Shown here: positions 8,858 through 17,780 of the stretch, piece after piece
Layout of the letters: every line of letters starts with the position of its first letter
How positions within the stretch are numbered: position 1 is the first letter of the stretch
From: Hellea sp.
GTDB lineage: Bacteria > Pseudomonadota > Alphaproteobacteria > Caulobacterales > Maricaulaceae
Length of the DNA: 46,108 nt
Direction of reading: 5' to 3'
NCBI GenBank assembly: GCA_020629875.1
Contig: JAHDCL010000005.1
Span: forward strand, 13,954 to 60,061
Notes under the pieces: model-generated
What the model was told of the DNA's origin: nothing
The model's database searches: none
Seen by the model: the letters and a program-made list of their open reading frames with translations, nothing else
Made by a program: the position numbers and the translations under genes

Positions 8858-9739
8858 ATGTTGCGTAATATATTATTAGTCACGGTCAGTTTGCTAATGC
8901 TTCCGGCGTGTACTTATGCCGAGACCTCCAAAGCCTCTGAAGCTTCCGCAAGTTCGGCGCAGGTTGGTTATGGTTCAGGTACATCCGAGAATGCCAGTTC
9001 CATGAAGGTAGAGACGATGAAAACCGCATCACTTCATGCTGAATGGAGCTATATTTTGGAAAATTATGTCAGCGCGCCTGACACTGTTGGTTTGACGCAT
9101 TTTGATTATGCAGGGCTTAAGGCGAATGTCGCGGATAGTGCAAGGTTAGGTGGGTATCTCAAAGACCTTGGGGCCATAAATCCCGATACCCTGAGCCGTG
9201 ACGAAGCGATTGCTTTCTATGCGAACCTTTATAATGCGCTAACAATCGATTTGATTATCCAAAATTACCCGCTGGACTCCATCAGAAAGGCCAAGACATA
9301 TAATGGTGATAACGTTAGTGGTCTTTCGGGACCATGGAAGAAGGTGAAAACGGTTATTAATGGCGAAACGCTCAGTCTTGATGATATTGAGCACAAAATT
9401 TTACGGGTAAAATATCCCTCGCCCTATGTGCATTACATGGTGAACTGTGCTTCGGTTGGATGTCCAAACCTTTTAGATATGGCGTGGGACGCTGAAACTT
9501 ATGTAACTCTGCGCAAAGAGGCCGCTGCGGCTTATATTAACTCGCCGCGCGGCGTTGTTGTGACGCCTAAGGGGCTCAGAGTATCTTCGATTTATAAATG
9601 GTTCAAAGAGGACTTTGGCGGTACTAAAGCGACAGTTCTTGAACATATTAGAGAATATGCTGACTCAGACTTGGCGGCAGCCATAGATAACGGCGCGACT
9701 ATCGTTGATTACGATTACGACTGGTCCGTGAACAATTGA
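8858..9739 (+). CDS. DUF547 domain lipoprotein
   Basis: A ~293-residue exported protein. Start chosen at 8858 because AAAGGA lies 7 nt upstream and the reading frame then begins with a lipoprotein signal (MLRNILLVTVSLLMLPAC, Cys18 as lipidation site). An upstream start would bury this signal behind 54 residues. The body is DUF547: FDYAGLK, the DEAIAFYANLYNAL helix, and VHYMVNCASVGCPNL with two conserved cysteines, then SSIYKWFKEDFGG. The DUF547 function is not established. It is followed at 12 bp by a TVP38-type protein and then a MerA-like flavoprotein and a sensor kinase, suggesting an envelope-located member of a redox or stress operon. Confidence 0.85.
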   Translation: MLRNILLVTVSLLMLPACTYAETSKASEASASSAQVGYGSGTSENASSMKVETMKTASLHAEWSYILENYVSAPDTVGLTHFDYAGLKANVADSARLGGYLKDLGAINPDTLSRDEAIAFYANLYNALTIDLIIQNYPLDSIRKAKTYNGDNVSGLSGPWKKVKTVINGETLSLDDIEHKILRVKYPSPYVHYMVNCASVGCPNLLDMAWDAETYVTLRKEAAAAYINSPRGVVVTPKGLRVSSIYKWFKEDFGGTKATVLEHIREYADSDLAAAIDNGATIVDYDYDWSVNN

Positions 9740-9751
9740 GGACGCGAAATA

Positions 9752-10513
9752 ATGGCGACGAATGCAATGACTGATGAACCGACTAAAAAACAGAAGCCCA
9801 TTTTTGTGCGTCTCTGGCCACTCTATATTATCTTAGGGGGCTTGGCTCTCGCGATTTCTCAGGGTTGGCATACACATTTATCTCCTTCTTCGTTGGGAGA
9901 AAATGCGGTTTACCTTAACACGTTGGTACAAGAGAATTTTTGGCTCGTCTTGATCGCCTTTATTGGTATTTATATTGCTGCGACGGCCTTCATGGTGCCC
10001 GCGAGCGCATTGACAATTGGCGGCGGATTCCTTTTTGGCACCTATATTGGCGCGCCCGCTACCGTGGTAGGGGCGACGATCGGCGCTTGTATTCTTTTCG
10101 TGGCTGCCAAATCCTCAATAGGTGAAACCCTAAAGTCGATTGCTGGCCCATTTATTGGCAAAATGGAAAAGGGCTTTAATGAAAATGCTCTGTCTTATTT
10201 ATTTACGCTGCGCCTGATTCCCTTATTCCCTTTCGCTGTCGTCAATATTGCGCCTGCTATATTAGGCGCGAAATTCAGGGATTATTTTATTTCTACACTG
10301 TTGGGGATTATCCCTGGAACGATTGCTTATACGCTTATCGGGTCGGGGTTGCGCAGTACATTATTAGCTGCTGCAGCGAATGGAGAGACAGCGGATGTTG
10401 GCGCCCTTGTTAAAGCTGCTGCGACGAACTTCATTCCAGCATTTTTTGCCCTCGCTTTCGTGGCCATGATACCTGCAATTTATAAGAAATTTTTTAAGAA
10501 AGCTGCGGTCTAA
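9752..10513 (+). CDS. TVP38/TMEM64 family (VTT/DedA-like) membrane protein
   Basis: A 253-residue inner-membrane protein of the VTT domain superfamily. Hydrophobic segments lie at about residues 25-42, 62-85, 90-125, 150-185 and 215-242. Family motifs are visible: the glycine-rich LTIGGGFLFG segment followed by ATIGACILF, and the LRLIPLFPFAVVNIAPAI stretch that carries the conserved Arg and Pro residues. Relatives are implicated in lipid scrambling or membrane homeostasis, but the role of this subgroup is not settled. In many bacteria these genes neighbour a pyridine-nucleotide-disulfide oxidoreductase, as here (26 bp downstream). Confidence 0.88.
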   Translation: MATNAMTDEPTKKQKPIFVRLWPLYIILGGLALAISQGWHTHLSPSSLGENAVYLNTLVQENFWLVLIAFIGIYIAATAFMVPASALTIGGGFLFGTYIGAPATVVGATIGACILFVAAKSSIGETLKSIAGPFIGKMEKGFNENALSYLFTLRLIPLFPFAVVNIAPAILGAKFRDYFISTLLGIIPGTIAYTLIGSGLRSTLLAAAANGETADVGALVKAAATNFIPAFFALAFVAMIPAIYKKFFKKAAV

Positions 10514-10539
10514 ATCCGTAAAATATCAAGAGAGAACTC

Positions 10540-11979
10540 ATGTCTAAAACTCATTATGACGTCGATATCTGCGTCATCGGCGCTGGCTCGGCAGGACTTT
10601 CCGTCGCTTCTGGCGCCGCTCAACTCGGACGTTCTGTTGTTCTATTCGAAGCGGATGAAATGGGCGGTGACTGCCTGAATTATGGCTGCGTACCGTCAAA
10701 GGCCCTAATAGCCGCTGGCAAACATGCTCATGCATTCTCAAGCGGTGAGCTTTTCGGTGTTAAAGTTGCCAAGCCTGAGGTGAACTTTGAGACGGTCAAG
10801 GCACATATCCAGGGCGTAATTGAACATATCGCTCCAGTGGACAGTCAGGAACGTTTTGAAGGTCTGGGCTGCATTGTCATTCGGGAGCGCGCTAGCTTTA
10901 AAGATGCCAATACGGTTGAGTCTAAAACCACTGAAGTCAAAGCCAAGCGATTTGTCATTGCGGTTGGGTCTCGCGCGTCTGCGCCCCCTATTCCGGGCTT
11001 GGCAGAGACACCGTACCTTACAAATGAGACCGTGTTTTCAATGGACAAACAGCCCAAAAAGCTCCTCATCATCGGGGCAGGGCCAATAGGTTTGGAATTA
11101 GGACAGGCTTTTAAGCGGCTCGGCTCTGAGGTGGAAATTATCGATATAGCGGCGCCTTTGGGGCGCTCGGAGCCCGAACATGCAGAGGTCCTTGTAAATG
11201 CGCTCAAAAATGAAGGTCTTGTTTTTCATACTCCCGCAAAAACAAAACTTATTCGCAAAACGAAAACAGGCGTGGCTATTGATCTTGAGGATGGCACGAC
11301 GTTGACAGGATCTCACTTGTTAGTGGCTGCAGGCCGTGCGCCAAATGTAAACAATCTGGGTCTTGAAAATGCGGGCATTGAATATGATCGCCGCGGTATT
11401 GAGGTGACGGATAGTCTTCGTACCTCAAATAAGCGTGTCTATGCGGCAGGTGATGTTGCCAAAGGCATGGGCGGGCTAACCCATGCCGCGGGCTATCATG
11501 CTGGGCAGCTTATCCGTAATTTCTATTTCTCTCCGCCTTATTTGGGGGACATGCTTGGCAAGGCAAACACAACCCGTATGCCGGCTGCGATTTATTCCGA
11601 GCCTGAGCTTGCAAGCATAGGTATGACGGAGTCGCAGGCGATCGAAGCTGGCCATCAGGTACGCTGCGTAACATGGGATTTTGAAGAAAATGATCGCGCA
11701 ATTGCGGAGCGTTCCGACCATGGCGGCGTTAAGATTGTTGCGACTACAAAGGGTAAAATATTGGGGGCGTCAGTCGTGGGTGAAAGCGCTGGCGAGATTA
11801 TTCATATGATCTCGGTAGCAATGTCTAATAAAGTGAAAATTTCCGGACTAGCCCAAATTATATCGCCTTACCCCACGCGATCGGAAGCGGTGAAACGCGC
11901 TGCGTCGAGCTGGTACACTGATGCCTTGTTTAGCGAACGCACACGGAAGCTCGCCGGGTTTCTCACGAAATTTCATTAG
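10540..11979 (+). CDS. MerA-like FAD-dependent pyridine nucleotide-disulfide oxidoreductase
   Basis: A 479-residue flavoprotein disulfide reductase. The N-terminal FAD site is CVIGAGSAGLSVA, the redox-active pair is Cys45/Cys50 in GGDCLNYGCVPSKA, the NAD(P) site is LLIIGAGPIGLELGQAF, and the second FAD motif is VYAAGDVA. In the C-terminal interface domain the catalytic His of lipoamide dehydrogenases (HPT) is replaced: the sequence reads ISPYPTRSE, with Tyr as in mercuric reductases. It lacks both the MerA N-terminal metal-binding domain and the C-terminal Cys-Cys pair. It is therefore probably neither a lipoamide dehydrogenase nor a true mercuric reductase. The electron acceptor is unknown; the adjacent DUF547 and TVP38 genes suggest an envelope or thiol-redox role. 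Confidence 0.85.
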   Translation: MSKTHYDVDICVIGAGSAGLSVASGAAQLGRSVVLFEADEMGGDCLNYGCVPSKALIAAGKHAHAFSSGELFGVKVAKPEVNFETVKAHIQGVIEHIAPVDSQERFEGLGCIVIRERASFKDANTVESKTTEVKAKRFVIAVGSRASAPPIPGLAETPYLTNETVFSMDKQPKKLLIIGAGPIGLELGQAFKRLGSEVEIIDIAAPLGRSEPEHAEVLVNALKNEGLVFHTPAKTKLIRKTKTGVAIDLEDGTTLTGSHLLVAAGRAPNVNNLGLENAGIEYDRRGIEVTDSLRTSNKRVYAAGDVAKGMGGLTHAAGYHAGQLIRNFYFSPPYLGDMLGKANTTRMPAAIYSEPELASIGMTESQAIEAGHQVRCVTWDFEENDRAIAERSDHGGVKIVATTKGKILGASVVGESAGEIIHMISVAMSNKVKISGLAQIISPYPTRSEAVKRAASSWYTDALFSERTRKLAGFLTKFH

Positions 11980-12011
11980 CTAATTCCATCTAGGGTGGCT
12001 AACCTTATATC

Positions 12012-13421
12012 ATGATAGAGGGTTTTATATCTCGCCGCCTCTCAGGGAAATTACTTCTCATGACAATTTGCTTTGTCATGCTGGCGGAGCTAGTGATTTT
12101 TATTCCCTCAGCGACTACTTTTCGTCAGGATTGGCTAAATGATCGCGCTCAACAAGCCGGACTTCTAGCCCAGGCGCTGACGGGTGTGCCTGATTACGAG
12201 GCAAGTGAAATTCTAACCGAGCAATTCATGCAGGATACGGATGTCATCATGATGTCGGCAAAACGCGACGGCATGAGTGAGTTCATGTTAGGCCACCCCC
12301 CAAAAGGAGAGGGAATTGAACTTGTTGATCTTCGAGAAAGCCGCCGCTTACCACTTTTTAGGGATGCGTTCCGAGCCTTCTTCGGGAGTGCTGAGGGTAG
12401 TCTAAGGGTTCTGGCAACATCTCCCGTTCAAGGACAAGATGCTCTCGAATTAATTATTCCTAAAGCAAAGCTTCAATGGGCGATGCGAGATTACGCCAAG
12501 CGCATTGCGGTTCTATCTTTGGCGATTGCGCTGATTACCGGGTTGCTCATATATCTCGCCATGCTGTTTATGATTATCCGACCGATTGAGAAACTGGCAA
12601 CGGGCTTGTCTGATTTTCGTGAAGATCCGGAAAAGCGGCGCAGCAATCTCCCGCCGTCGAGCCGAAAAGATGAAATCGGTCAATTGCAGCGCGAATTTTA
12701 TGATATGAAACAAGGCGTGCGGGCCAGCTTTAAGCAGCGCGAGCGCCTTGCGACTTTGGGAATGGCCGTTGCCAAGATTAATCATGATTTACGGAATGTT
12801 CTCGCTTCGGCGTCCCTTGTCTCTGAACGGCTCGAAAATGATCAAGAAGAACGTATTGCGAAGATGGGCGGTCGCCTGACACGGGCAATTGATCGCGGGA
12901 TTAAACTGACCAGTGAAGTGTTAAATTTTAGCCTTAGTGGTCAAGACGAGGCGGATTTGGAGGTGGTTCGCATTTCATTACTTGTCGGCGAAGCCGCGGG
13001 GGATACTCTGGGGGGATTTGGTTCAGGACGCCGCCGCATTACATTTACCAATAAAATACCTAGTGAAATGATCGTCACCGCTGATAAGGATCATACTTAC
13101 CGCATTTTCCATAATCTATTTCGCAATGCCGCGCAGGCCATGGCGAAAATGCCGGATGATGATGCCGTTAGAAACCTAACTGTAGAGGCAATCCCATCAG
13201 GCGATCAAATCTCAATCTTGGTCAAGGATACGGGGCCAGGATTGCCGGAGAAAGCGAAGAAAAATCTCTTTAAGGCGTTTGCTTCGGCATCTGGGCGCGG
13301 GAGTACAGGATTGGGACTGACGATTTCACAAGATCTCGCCAGAGAGCAAGGCGGCGACATCATGCTGGAATCAACCTCAGAGCATGGCACCGTCTTCGCA
13401 GTCTGTCTGCAGAAAGCCTAA
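12012..13421 (+). CDS. Membrane sensor histidine kinase
   Basis: A 469-residue kinase. The order is TM helix (~13-35), a periplasmic sensor domain (~36-160) with no recognisable family, TM helix (~164-190), HAMP (~190-240), HisKA with the H-box [13 protein letters not shown] (phospho-acceptor His258), and an HATPase domain with N-box [19 protein letters not shown] and GSTGLGL. No response regulator lies nearby, so the kinase is an orphan in this window. It starts 32 bp after the flavoprotein gene in the same direction and may sense the output of that cluster. Its 3' end overlaps the convergent folD gene by 4 nt. Confidence 0.92.
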   Translation: MIEGFISRRLSGKLLLMTICFVMLAELVIFIPSATTFRQDWLNDRAQQAGLLAQALTGVPDYEASEILTEQFMQDTDVIMMSAKRDGMSEFMLGHPPKGEGIELVDLRESRRLPLFRDAFRAFFGSAEGSLRVLATSPVQGQDALELIIPKAKLQWAMRDYAKRIAVLSLAIALITGLLIYLAMLFMIIRPIEKLATGLSDFREDPEKRRSNLPPSSRKDEIGQLQREFYDMKQGVRASFKQRERLATLGMAVAKINHDLRNVLASASLVSERLENDQEERIAKMGGRLTRAIDRGIKLTSEVLNFSLSGQDEADLEVVRISLLVGEAAGDTLGGFGSGRRRITFTNKIPSEMIVTADKDHTYRIFHNLFRNAAQAMAKMPDDDAVRNLTVEAIPSGDQISILVKDTGPGLPEKAKKNLFKAFASASGRGSTGLGLTISQDLAREQGGDIMLESTSEHGTVFAVCLQKA

Positions 13422-14305
13422 AAATCTAACACGGCTGGCGTCGCCCAACCTCGACGCGAACAGGCAGCAATGACCGTGTTCCGGAGCAGGCAAGCAATTG
13501 TCATAGGGCCGACACCACCCGGAACAGGGGTGATAGACCCTGCTATTTTTTTGGAGGGTAGGTAATTTACGTCGCCGACAAGCCTCGTTTTTCCAGGGCG
13601 TTTCAGGCTCGGTACGCGGTTTATGCCGACATCTATGACGCAAGCGCCCTCTTTAATCCACTCTGCTTGCACCATTTGTGGTCGGCCAACTGCCGCCACA
13701 AGGATATCCGCGCTTTTGCAAATATCCTCCAAATTACTCGTGCGAGAATGAGCAATTGTGACCGTGCAATTTTGCTCTAAAAATAAAAGGGCGGCAGGTT
13801 TTCCGACCAAAATGGAGCGTCCTAAGACCACGCAATGTTTACCTGATAGGTCACCAAGCTGGTCTTTGGCAAGCATAACGCAACCCGTAGGCGTGCAGGG
13901 CCGAAGTCCGGCTTTGCCCAAGGACAAACGCCCAGCAGAGGCCTCTGTTAAGCCGTCGACATCCTTATCAGGGTGAATTTCTTCAATCACGCGATCCGAG
14001 TTTAACCCTGCTGGCAGAGGTAGTTGTACCAAGATGCCATCAACGTCTTTATCAGCATTAAGAGTTCTTACGAGACTCACGACATCTTCCTCTGATGCGT
14101 CGGCGGGTAGTTTGTGCTCCAAAGAGCGCATGCCGCACTCCACGGTGAACTTCGCTTTACTGCCGACATAAACCTGGCTAGCCGGATCATCACCCACCAG
14201 CACGACCGCGAGTGCTGGCTGATCCGGTAGTTCCTTAACTGCCTGACTTATTCGCTCTCGCAAGCCCTCAGCATATGCTCGCCCGTCAATTTTTATCCCC
14301 GTCAT
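13418..14305 (-). CDS. folD: Bifunctional methylenetetrahydrofolate dehydrogenase/cyclohydrolase
   Basis: Interconverts 5,10-methylene-THF and 10-formyl-THF with NADP+, a cytosolic one-carbon enzyme. The 295-residue protein has the family signatures: [17 protein letters not shown] with the catalytic Lys, [18 protein letters not shown], the NADP-binding [13 protein letters not shown] followed by TIAHSRT, and the C-terminal [15 protein letters not shown]. It is complete and single, convergent with the histidine kinase gene. Confidence 0.97.
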   Translation of the reverse strand: MTGIKIDGRAYAEGLRERISQAVKELPDQPALAVVLVGDDPASQVYVGSKAKFTVECGMRSLEHKLPADASEEDVVSLVRTLNADKDVDGILVQLPLPAGLNSDRVIEEIHPDKDVDGLTEASAGRLSLGKAGLRPCTPTGCVMLAKDQLGDLSGKHCVVLGRSILVGKPAALLFLEQNCTVTIAHSRTSNLEDICKSADILVAAVGRPQMVQAEWIKEGACVIDVGINRVPSLKRPGKTRLVGDVNYLPSKKIAGSITPVPGGVGPMTIACLLRNTVIAACSRRGWATPAVLDF

Positions 14306-14513
14306 AGAGTTGGCTCCGAAAGCTTTGATTAATCATGGTCCCAGAACTTTATGACAAATGCGACACGAACATGGGATGGTCTTTTTGTAGCCATAATTAA
14401 CGCCACATTCGATAGAGAATTGCAACAGAATGTTAAGTCTCAAGCTGTATTTGATATTCTAAAGCGTTCATCTGGGGTGGGCATCACACTAATCGAAGTG
14501 GGGAGTTTCTTCG

Positions 14514-16277
14514 ATGTTAAGCCTGAGCATTGTTAAAAGAGTAAAAACAAAAGCGGTTGAATTGAGCACGGCCTCATTTGTCGCCATATTCCTTGTCGCG
14601 TGTGGTGGTGGGTCTTCACCGAGTTCAACGCCGCCGCCGGTTTCAGTCCTGCCACCCCCGCCGCCAACTATTCCAGCTGGGCAAGAAACATTAACATTAA
14701 AGACAAGCCAAGATGCAGCAGACTTTCTGACAAAAGTTAGTTTTGGAGGGTCTGCGGAGAATATTGATACGGTGCAAGGAGAGCTTGCCTCGGCTATTTT
14801 AACCGCCGAATTTACAAAGCCCACAACCTATATTTTGCCGTCCTTGAGGACGAGGTTTGAAGCCGGTGAAGTGATCGATAATCGCGCGCATGCGAATGCT
14901 TTCTGGAATGCGATGGTTGAAGCGGATGATCAATTGCGACAGAGAATGATTTTTGCATTGTCTCAGATAGTGGTGATTTCAGATAACCCAATGGGAAATA
15001 AGCCTCTGACAAATGCGCATTACATAGATATTTTGTCGCGTAATGCCTTTGGGAATTATAAAGATTTACTAAAGGAAGTTACTTATTCACCGGCAATGGC
15101 GCGGTACCTTACTTATCTTCGTAATCGAAAAGGAAATGCAAGCACGGGACGAATGCCTGATGAAAATTATGCACGTGAATTTTTACAGCTCTTCACAACG
15201 GGTTTGGTGGAATTAAATATGGATGGAACGCCCAAATTATCGGGCGGAAAGCCAATCGAAATCTTTGATAATGAGGATATTGTCGGACTAGCGAAAGTGT
15301 TCACAGGGCTTAGCCTAAAGGGAACTGCGTTTTGGAGTGCGGACGTTGATGGGGAATATTCTCGGCTGCAAATGTTTGAGGATTATCATAGCGAGCTGGA
15401 AAAGACCTTCTTGGGCAAGACAATAACAGCAGGCACGAGAGGTGATGCCGCAATCGATGAAGCAATAGATCATATTTTCGAGCACCCCAATTTGGCTCCA
15501 TTTATTTCGCGGCAACTCATTCAGAGATTCACAGCAAGTCATCCCGCGCCGGATTATGTCGAGCGGGTTGCGCAGGCTTTTGAAACAGGCAGCTATATAT
15601 CCATCGATGAAACTCGGTTTGGAACTGGTGAGCGAGGCGATCTCCAAGCGACCTTGGCGGCCATCCTGCTCGATGAACACCTATATGATGGAACGGCACC
15701 CTCGCCACAGCAAGGCAAGGTTCGTGAACCCGTTTTGCGTTTTGTGCATTGGGCCCGTGCCTTTGATGTCGGTAATGTCATGGCTGAAAACGAATGGTGG
15801 TTACTTTACAATGCAGGGAAAAATACGCGCCTGGGACAGCAACCCTTCCAGTCACCTTCTGTATTTAATTTTTATCGCCCAGGTTTTGTGGCGCCGGGCA
15901 CAGCTACGGGCAGTGCGGGATTGACCGCTCCAGAACTACAAACGGTCAATGAGGGCGCAGCTATTGGGTATGCGAACTTTATGCTCAATTACGTCTTTAA
16001 TACGAGCTCCACACGAGATGACACCATTGATAGTTTTGTGCCCGATTATACCGATGAAATCGCCTTGGCAGAGACACCCGAAGACCTCGCAGATCATCTT
16101 AATGCCTTGCTTCTAGGCGGGCGAATGAGTGCCGCGACGAAAGAAAGAATGATCACAGTATTAAATGAAGTACCCATTCGAACAGACCCTGAGGAAGCGG
16201 CAGCAGATAAAATGACACGTGCATCGCTCGCCGTATTTATGGCCGTTACGTCGCCTGCATTCGCCTTAGAGTTATAG
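14514..16277 (+). CDS. DUF1800 domain lipoprotein
   Basis: A 587-residue secreted protein with a lipoprotein signal ending FLVAC (Cys30), then a Gly/Ser/Pro-rich tether (GGGSSPSSTPPPVSVLPPPP) and a DUF1800 body. Recognisable DUF1800 features are DFLTKVSFG near the start, QRMIFALSQIVVIS, ENYAREFLQLFTTGL and the C-terminal LGGRMSAATKERMI followed by ASLAVFMAVTSPAF. GGGGAG lies 8 nt before the ATG. It is 9 bp upstream of a DUF1501 gene; the DUF1800-DUF1501 pair recurs across many bacteria and its biochemical role is not known. The start lies within AT-richer DNA with no other plausible gene upstream. Confidence 0.88.
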   Translation: MLSLSIVKRVKTKAVELSTASFVAIFLVACGGGSSPSSTPPPVSVLPPPPPTIPAGQETLTLKTSQDAADFLTKVSFGGSAENIDTVQGELASAILTAEFTKPTTYILPSLRTRFEAGEVIDNRAHANAFWNAMVEADDQLRQRMIFALSQIVVISDNPMGNKPLTNAHYIDILSRNAFGNYKDLLKEVTYSPAMARYLTYLRNRKGNASTGRMPDENYAREFLQLFTTGLVELNMDGTPKLSGGKPIEIFDNEDIVGLAKVFTGLSLKGTAFWSADVDGEYSRLQMFEDYHSELEKTFLGKTITAGTRGDAAIDEAIDHIFEHPNLAPFISRQLIQRFTASHPAPDYVERVAQAFETGSYISIDETRFGTGERGDLQATLAAILLDEHLYDGTAPSPQQGKVREPVLRFVHWARAFDVGNVMAENEWWLLYNAGKNTRLGQQPFQSPSVFNFYRPGFVAPGTATGSAGLTAPELQTVNEGAAIGYANFMLNYVFNTSSTRDDTIDSFVPDYTDEIALAETPEDLADHLNALLLGGRMSAATKERMITVLNEVPIRTDPEEAAADKMTRASLAVFMAVTSPAFALEL

Positions 16278-16286
16278 GAGAAAGAC

Positions 16287-17720
16287 ATGACATATATAAA
16301 TCGTAGACGTTTTCTCCAATCTTCTTCAGCCATGGGTTTCGCTGCCGGTGCCGGCTTATTGGCCACCATGGGCCATTCAAGTGCTTTTGCCGCGGATACA
16401 AGCGGGTACAAGGCGTTAGTTTGCGTTTTCTTCAAAGGTGGCTTGGATAGCATGGACTTGATCTTGCCCACAGATGTTGCATCGCATGAAGCGCTTGCCG
16501 CCATTCGCCCGGGTCTCTTTGGAGCCTACGGAGTAGGGAGCGGGAGCTCTTCACGCGATCGCGAGAATATTTTGAAGATTAACCCATCTAATAGCAGTGA
16601 GTTTGAAGGCCGAGAATTTGGTTTCGCCCCTGAAATGTCAGAGCTACACGCATTATTTGAAGCAGGAAATGCAGCAATTATTGGAAATGTTGGACCACTC
16701 ATTGAGCCGACAACACGCTCGGCAATGGATAACTTGTCAGCGCAAATACCTGACCGCCTGTTTTCTCATAATGATCAGCAATCGACATGGATGAGTTTTG
16801 GAACAGAAGGAACACAAAATGGTTGGGGAGGGCGCTTTATCGAGGCTGCTCTGAAACAAGATGCGACTTCCAACCCAACTTTTTCTGCAATTTCCACAGC
16901 GGGTAGTGATGTCCTATTGTCAGGTGAGGGAGTTAAACAATTTTCTGCTCCATCAAACCCTGAATCGGCAGATATTTTACGTCAAAAATGGCGTCTGGGA
17001 TCGGGTAGAAATTCAGAGGCTGCAAGAGCGGCGCTACGGGATCATCTCGCCAGTGTAGGCGTGACTTCACAGAATTTATATGGGCAGGACTTAATCTCCG
17101 TAAATAGTCGTGCCATTGAAAACGTGGAAACATATAAAGCCGCTCTTGATGGCGGTATGGCGCTGGCCACCGAATTTCCAGCCAGTGGTCTGGGTACGCA
17201 GCTGAAAACAGTTGCGAATACTATAGCCGTACGCGGAGCCTTAAATGTCAGGCGGCAAATATTCTTTGTGTCTATTGGCGGGTTTGATACGCATGACAAT
17301 CAGAGGAATTCAATGCCAGCATTACAAGCTCAAATTTCCACCTCTATTGCCGCCTTCCAATCTGCAATGATTGAACTTGGGCTCTCCGATAGTGTCACTC
17401 TGTTCACGGGCTCTGATTTCGGCCGGACCGCAATTGATAACGGTGACGGTACTGATCATGGTTGGGGGGCTCACCACATTGTTGTCGGGGGAGCTGTTCA
17501 AGGTAAGAAAATTTATGGGGCGTTGCCTGAGTATGATTTGGGGGCAGAGTCTTACACAGCGAGTAGAGGGCGCCTAATACCATCAGTATCGGTTGACCAA
17601 TACGCAGCCACCCTTGGCGGCTGGTTTGGGTTGGAGAACGCTGAGCTTTCTAATGTTCTCCCTAACTTAAGTAACTTCTCTCAAAAAGATTTGGGCTTTT
17701 TTGAAAATGGCAGCGCTTGA
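16287..17720 (+). CDS. Tat-exported DUF1501 protein
   Basis: A 477-residue protein with a twin-arginine signal (NRRRFLQSSSAMGF, then a hydrophobic stretch and SAFA). AGGAGA lies 7 nt upstream of the ATG. The DUF1501 body belongs to the alkaline phosphatase-like/sulfatase superfamily: VCVFFKGGLDSMDL near the start, SHNDQQSTWM in the middle, SIGGFDTHDNQ and TLFTGSDFGRT, then GTDHGWGAHHIVVGG. The Asp/His residues in these motifs are plausible metal ligands. Tat export suggests folding with a cofactor before transport. It is co-transcribed with the DUF1800 lipoprotein gene; the two products are probably partners in the periplasm. Confidence 0.9.
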   Translation: MTYINRRRFLQSSSAMGFAAGAGLLATMGHSSAFAADTSGYKALVCVFFKGGLDSMDLILPTDVASHEALAAIRPGLFGAYGVGSGSSSRDRENILKINPSNSSEFEGREFGFAPEMSELHALFEAGNAAIIGNVGPLIEPTTRSAMDNLSAQIPDRLFSHNDQQSTWMSFGTEGTQNGWGGRFIEAALKQDATSNPTFSAISTAGSDVLLSGEGVKQFSAPSNPESADILRQKWRLGSGRNSEAARAALRDHLASVGVTSQNLYGQDLISVNSRAIENVETYKAALDGGMALATEFPASGLGTQLKTVANTIAVRGALNVRRQIFFVSIGGFDTHDNQRNSMPALQAQISTSIAAFQSAMIELGLSDSVTLFTGSDFGRTAIDNGDGTDHGWGAHHIVVGGAVQGKKIYGALPEYDLGAESYTASRGRLIPSVSVDQYAATLGGWFGLENAELSNVLPNLSNFSQKDLGFFENGSA

Positions 17721-17780
17721 GTTTTTTAGCTTTCATAAGTACGGCTAATCGGCTTTACTCTCCCAAGGTAGTCTGGGGAG

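Noticed and set aside
14351-14536. 61-codon plus-strand reading frame upstream of the DUF1800 gene
   Set aside because: It runs into the DUF1800 start, has no ribosome-binding site, and its translation has no recognisable features; probably chance.
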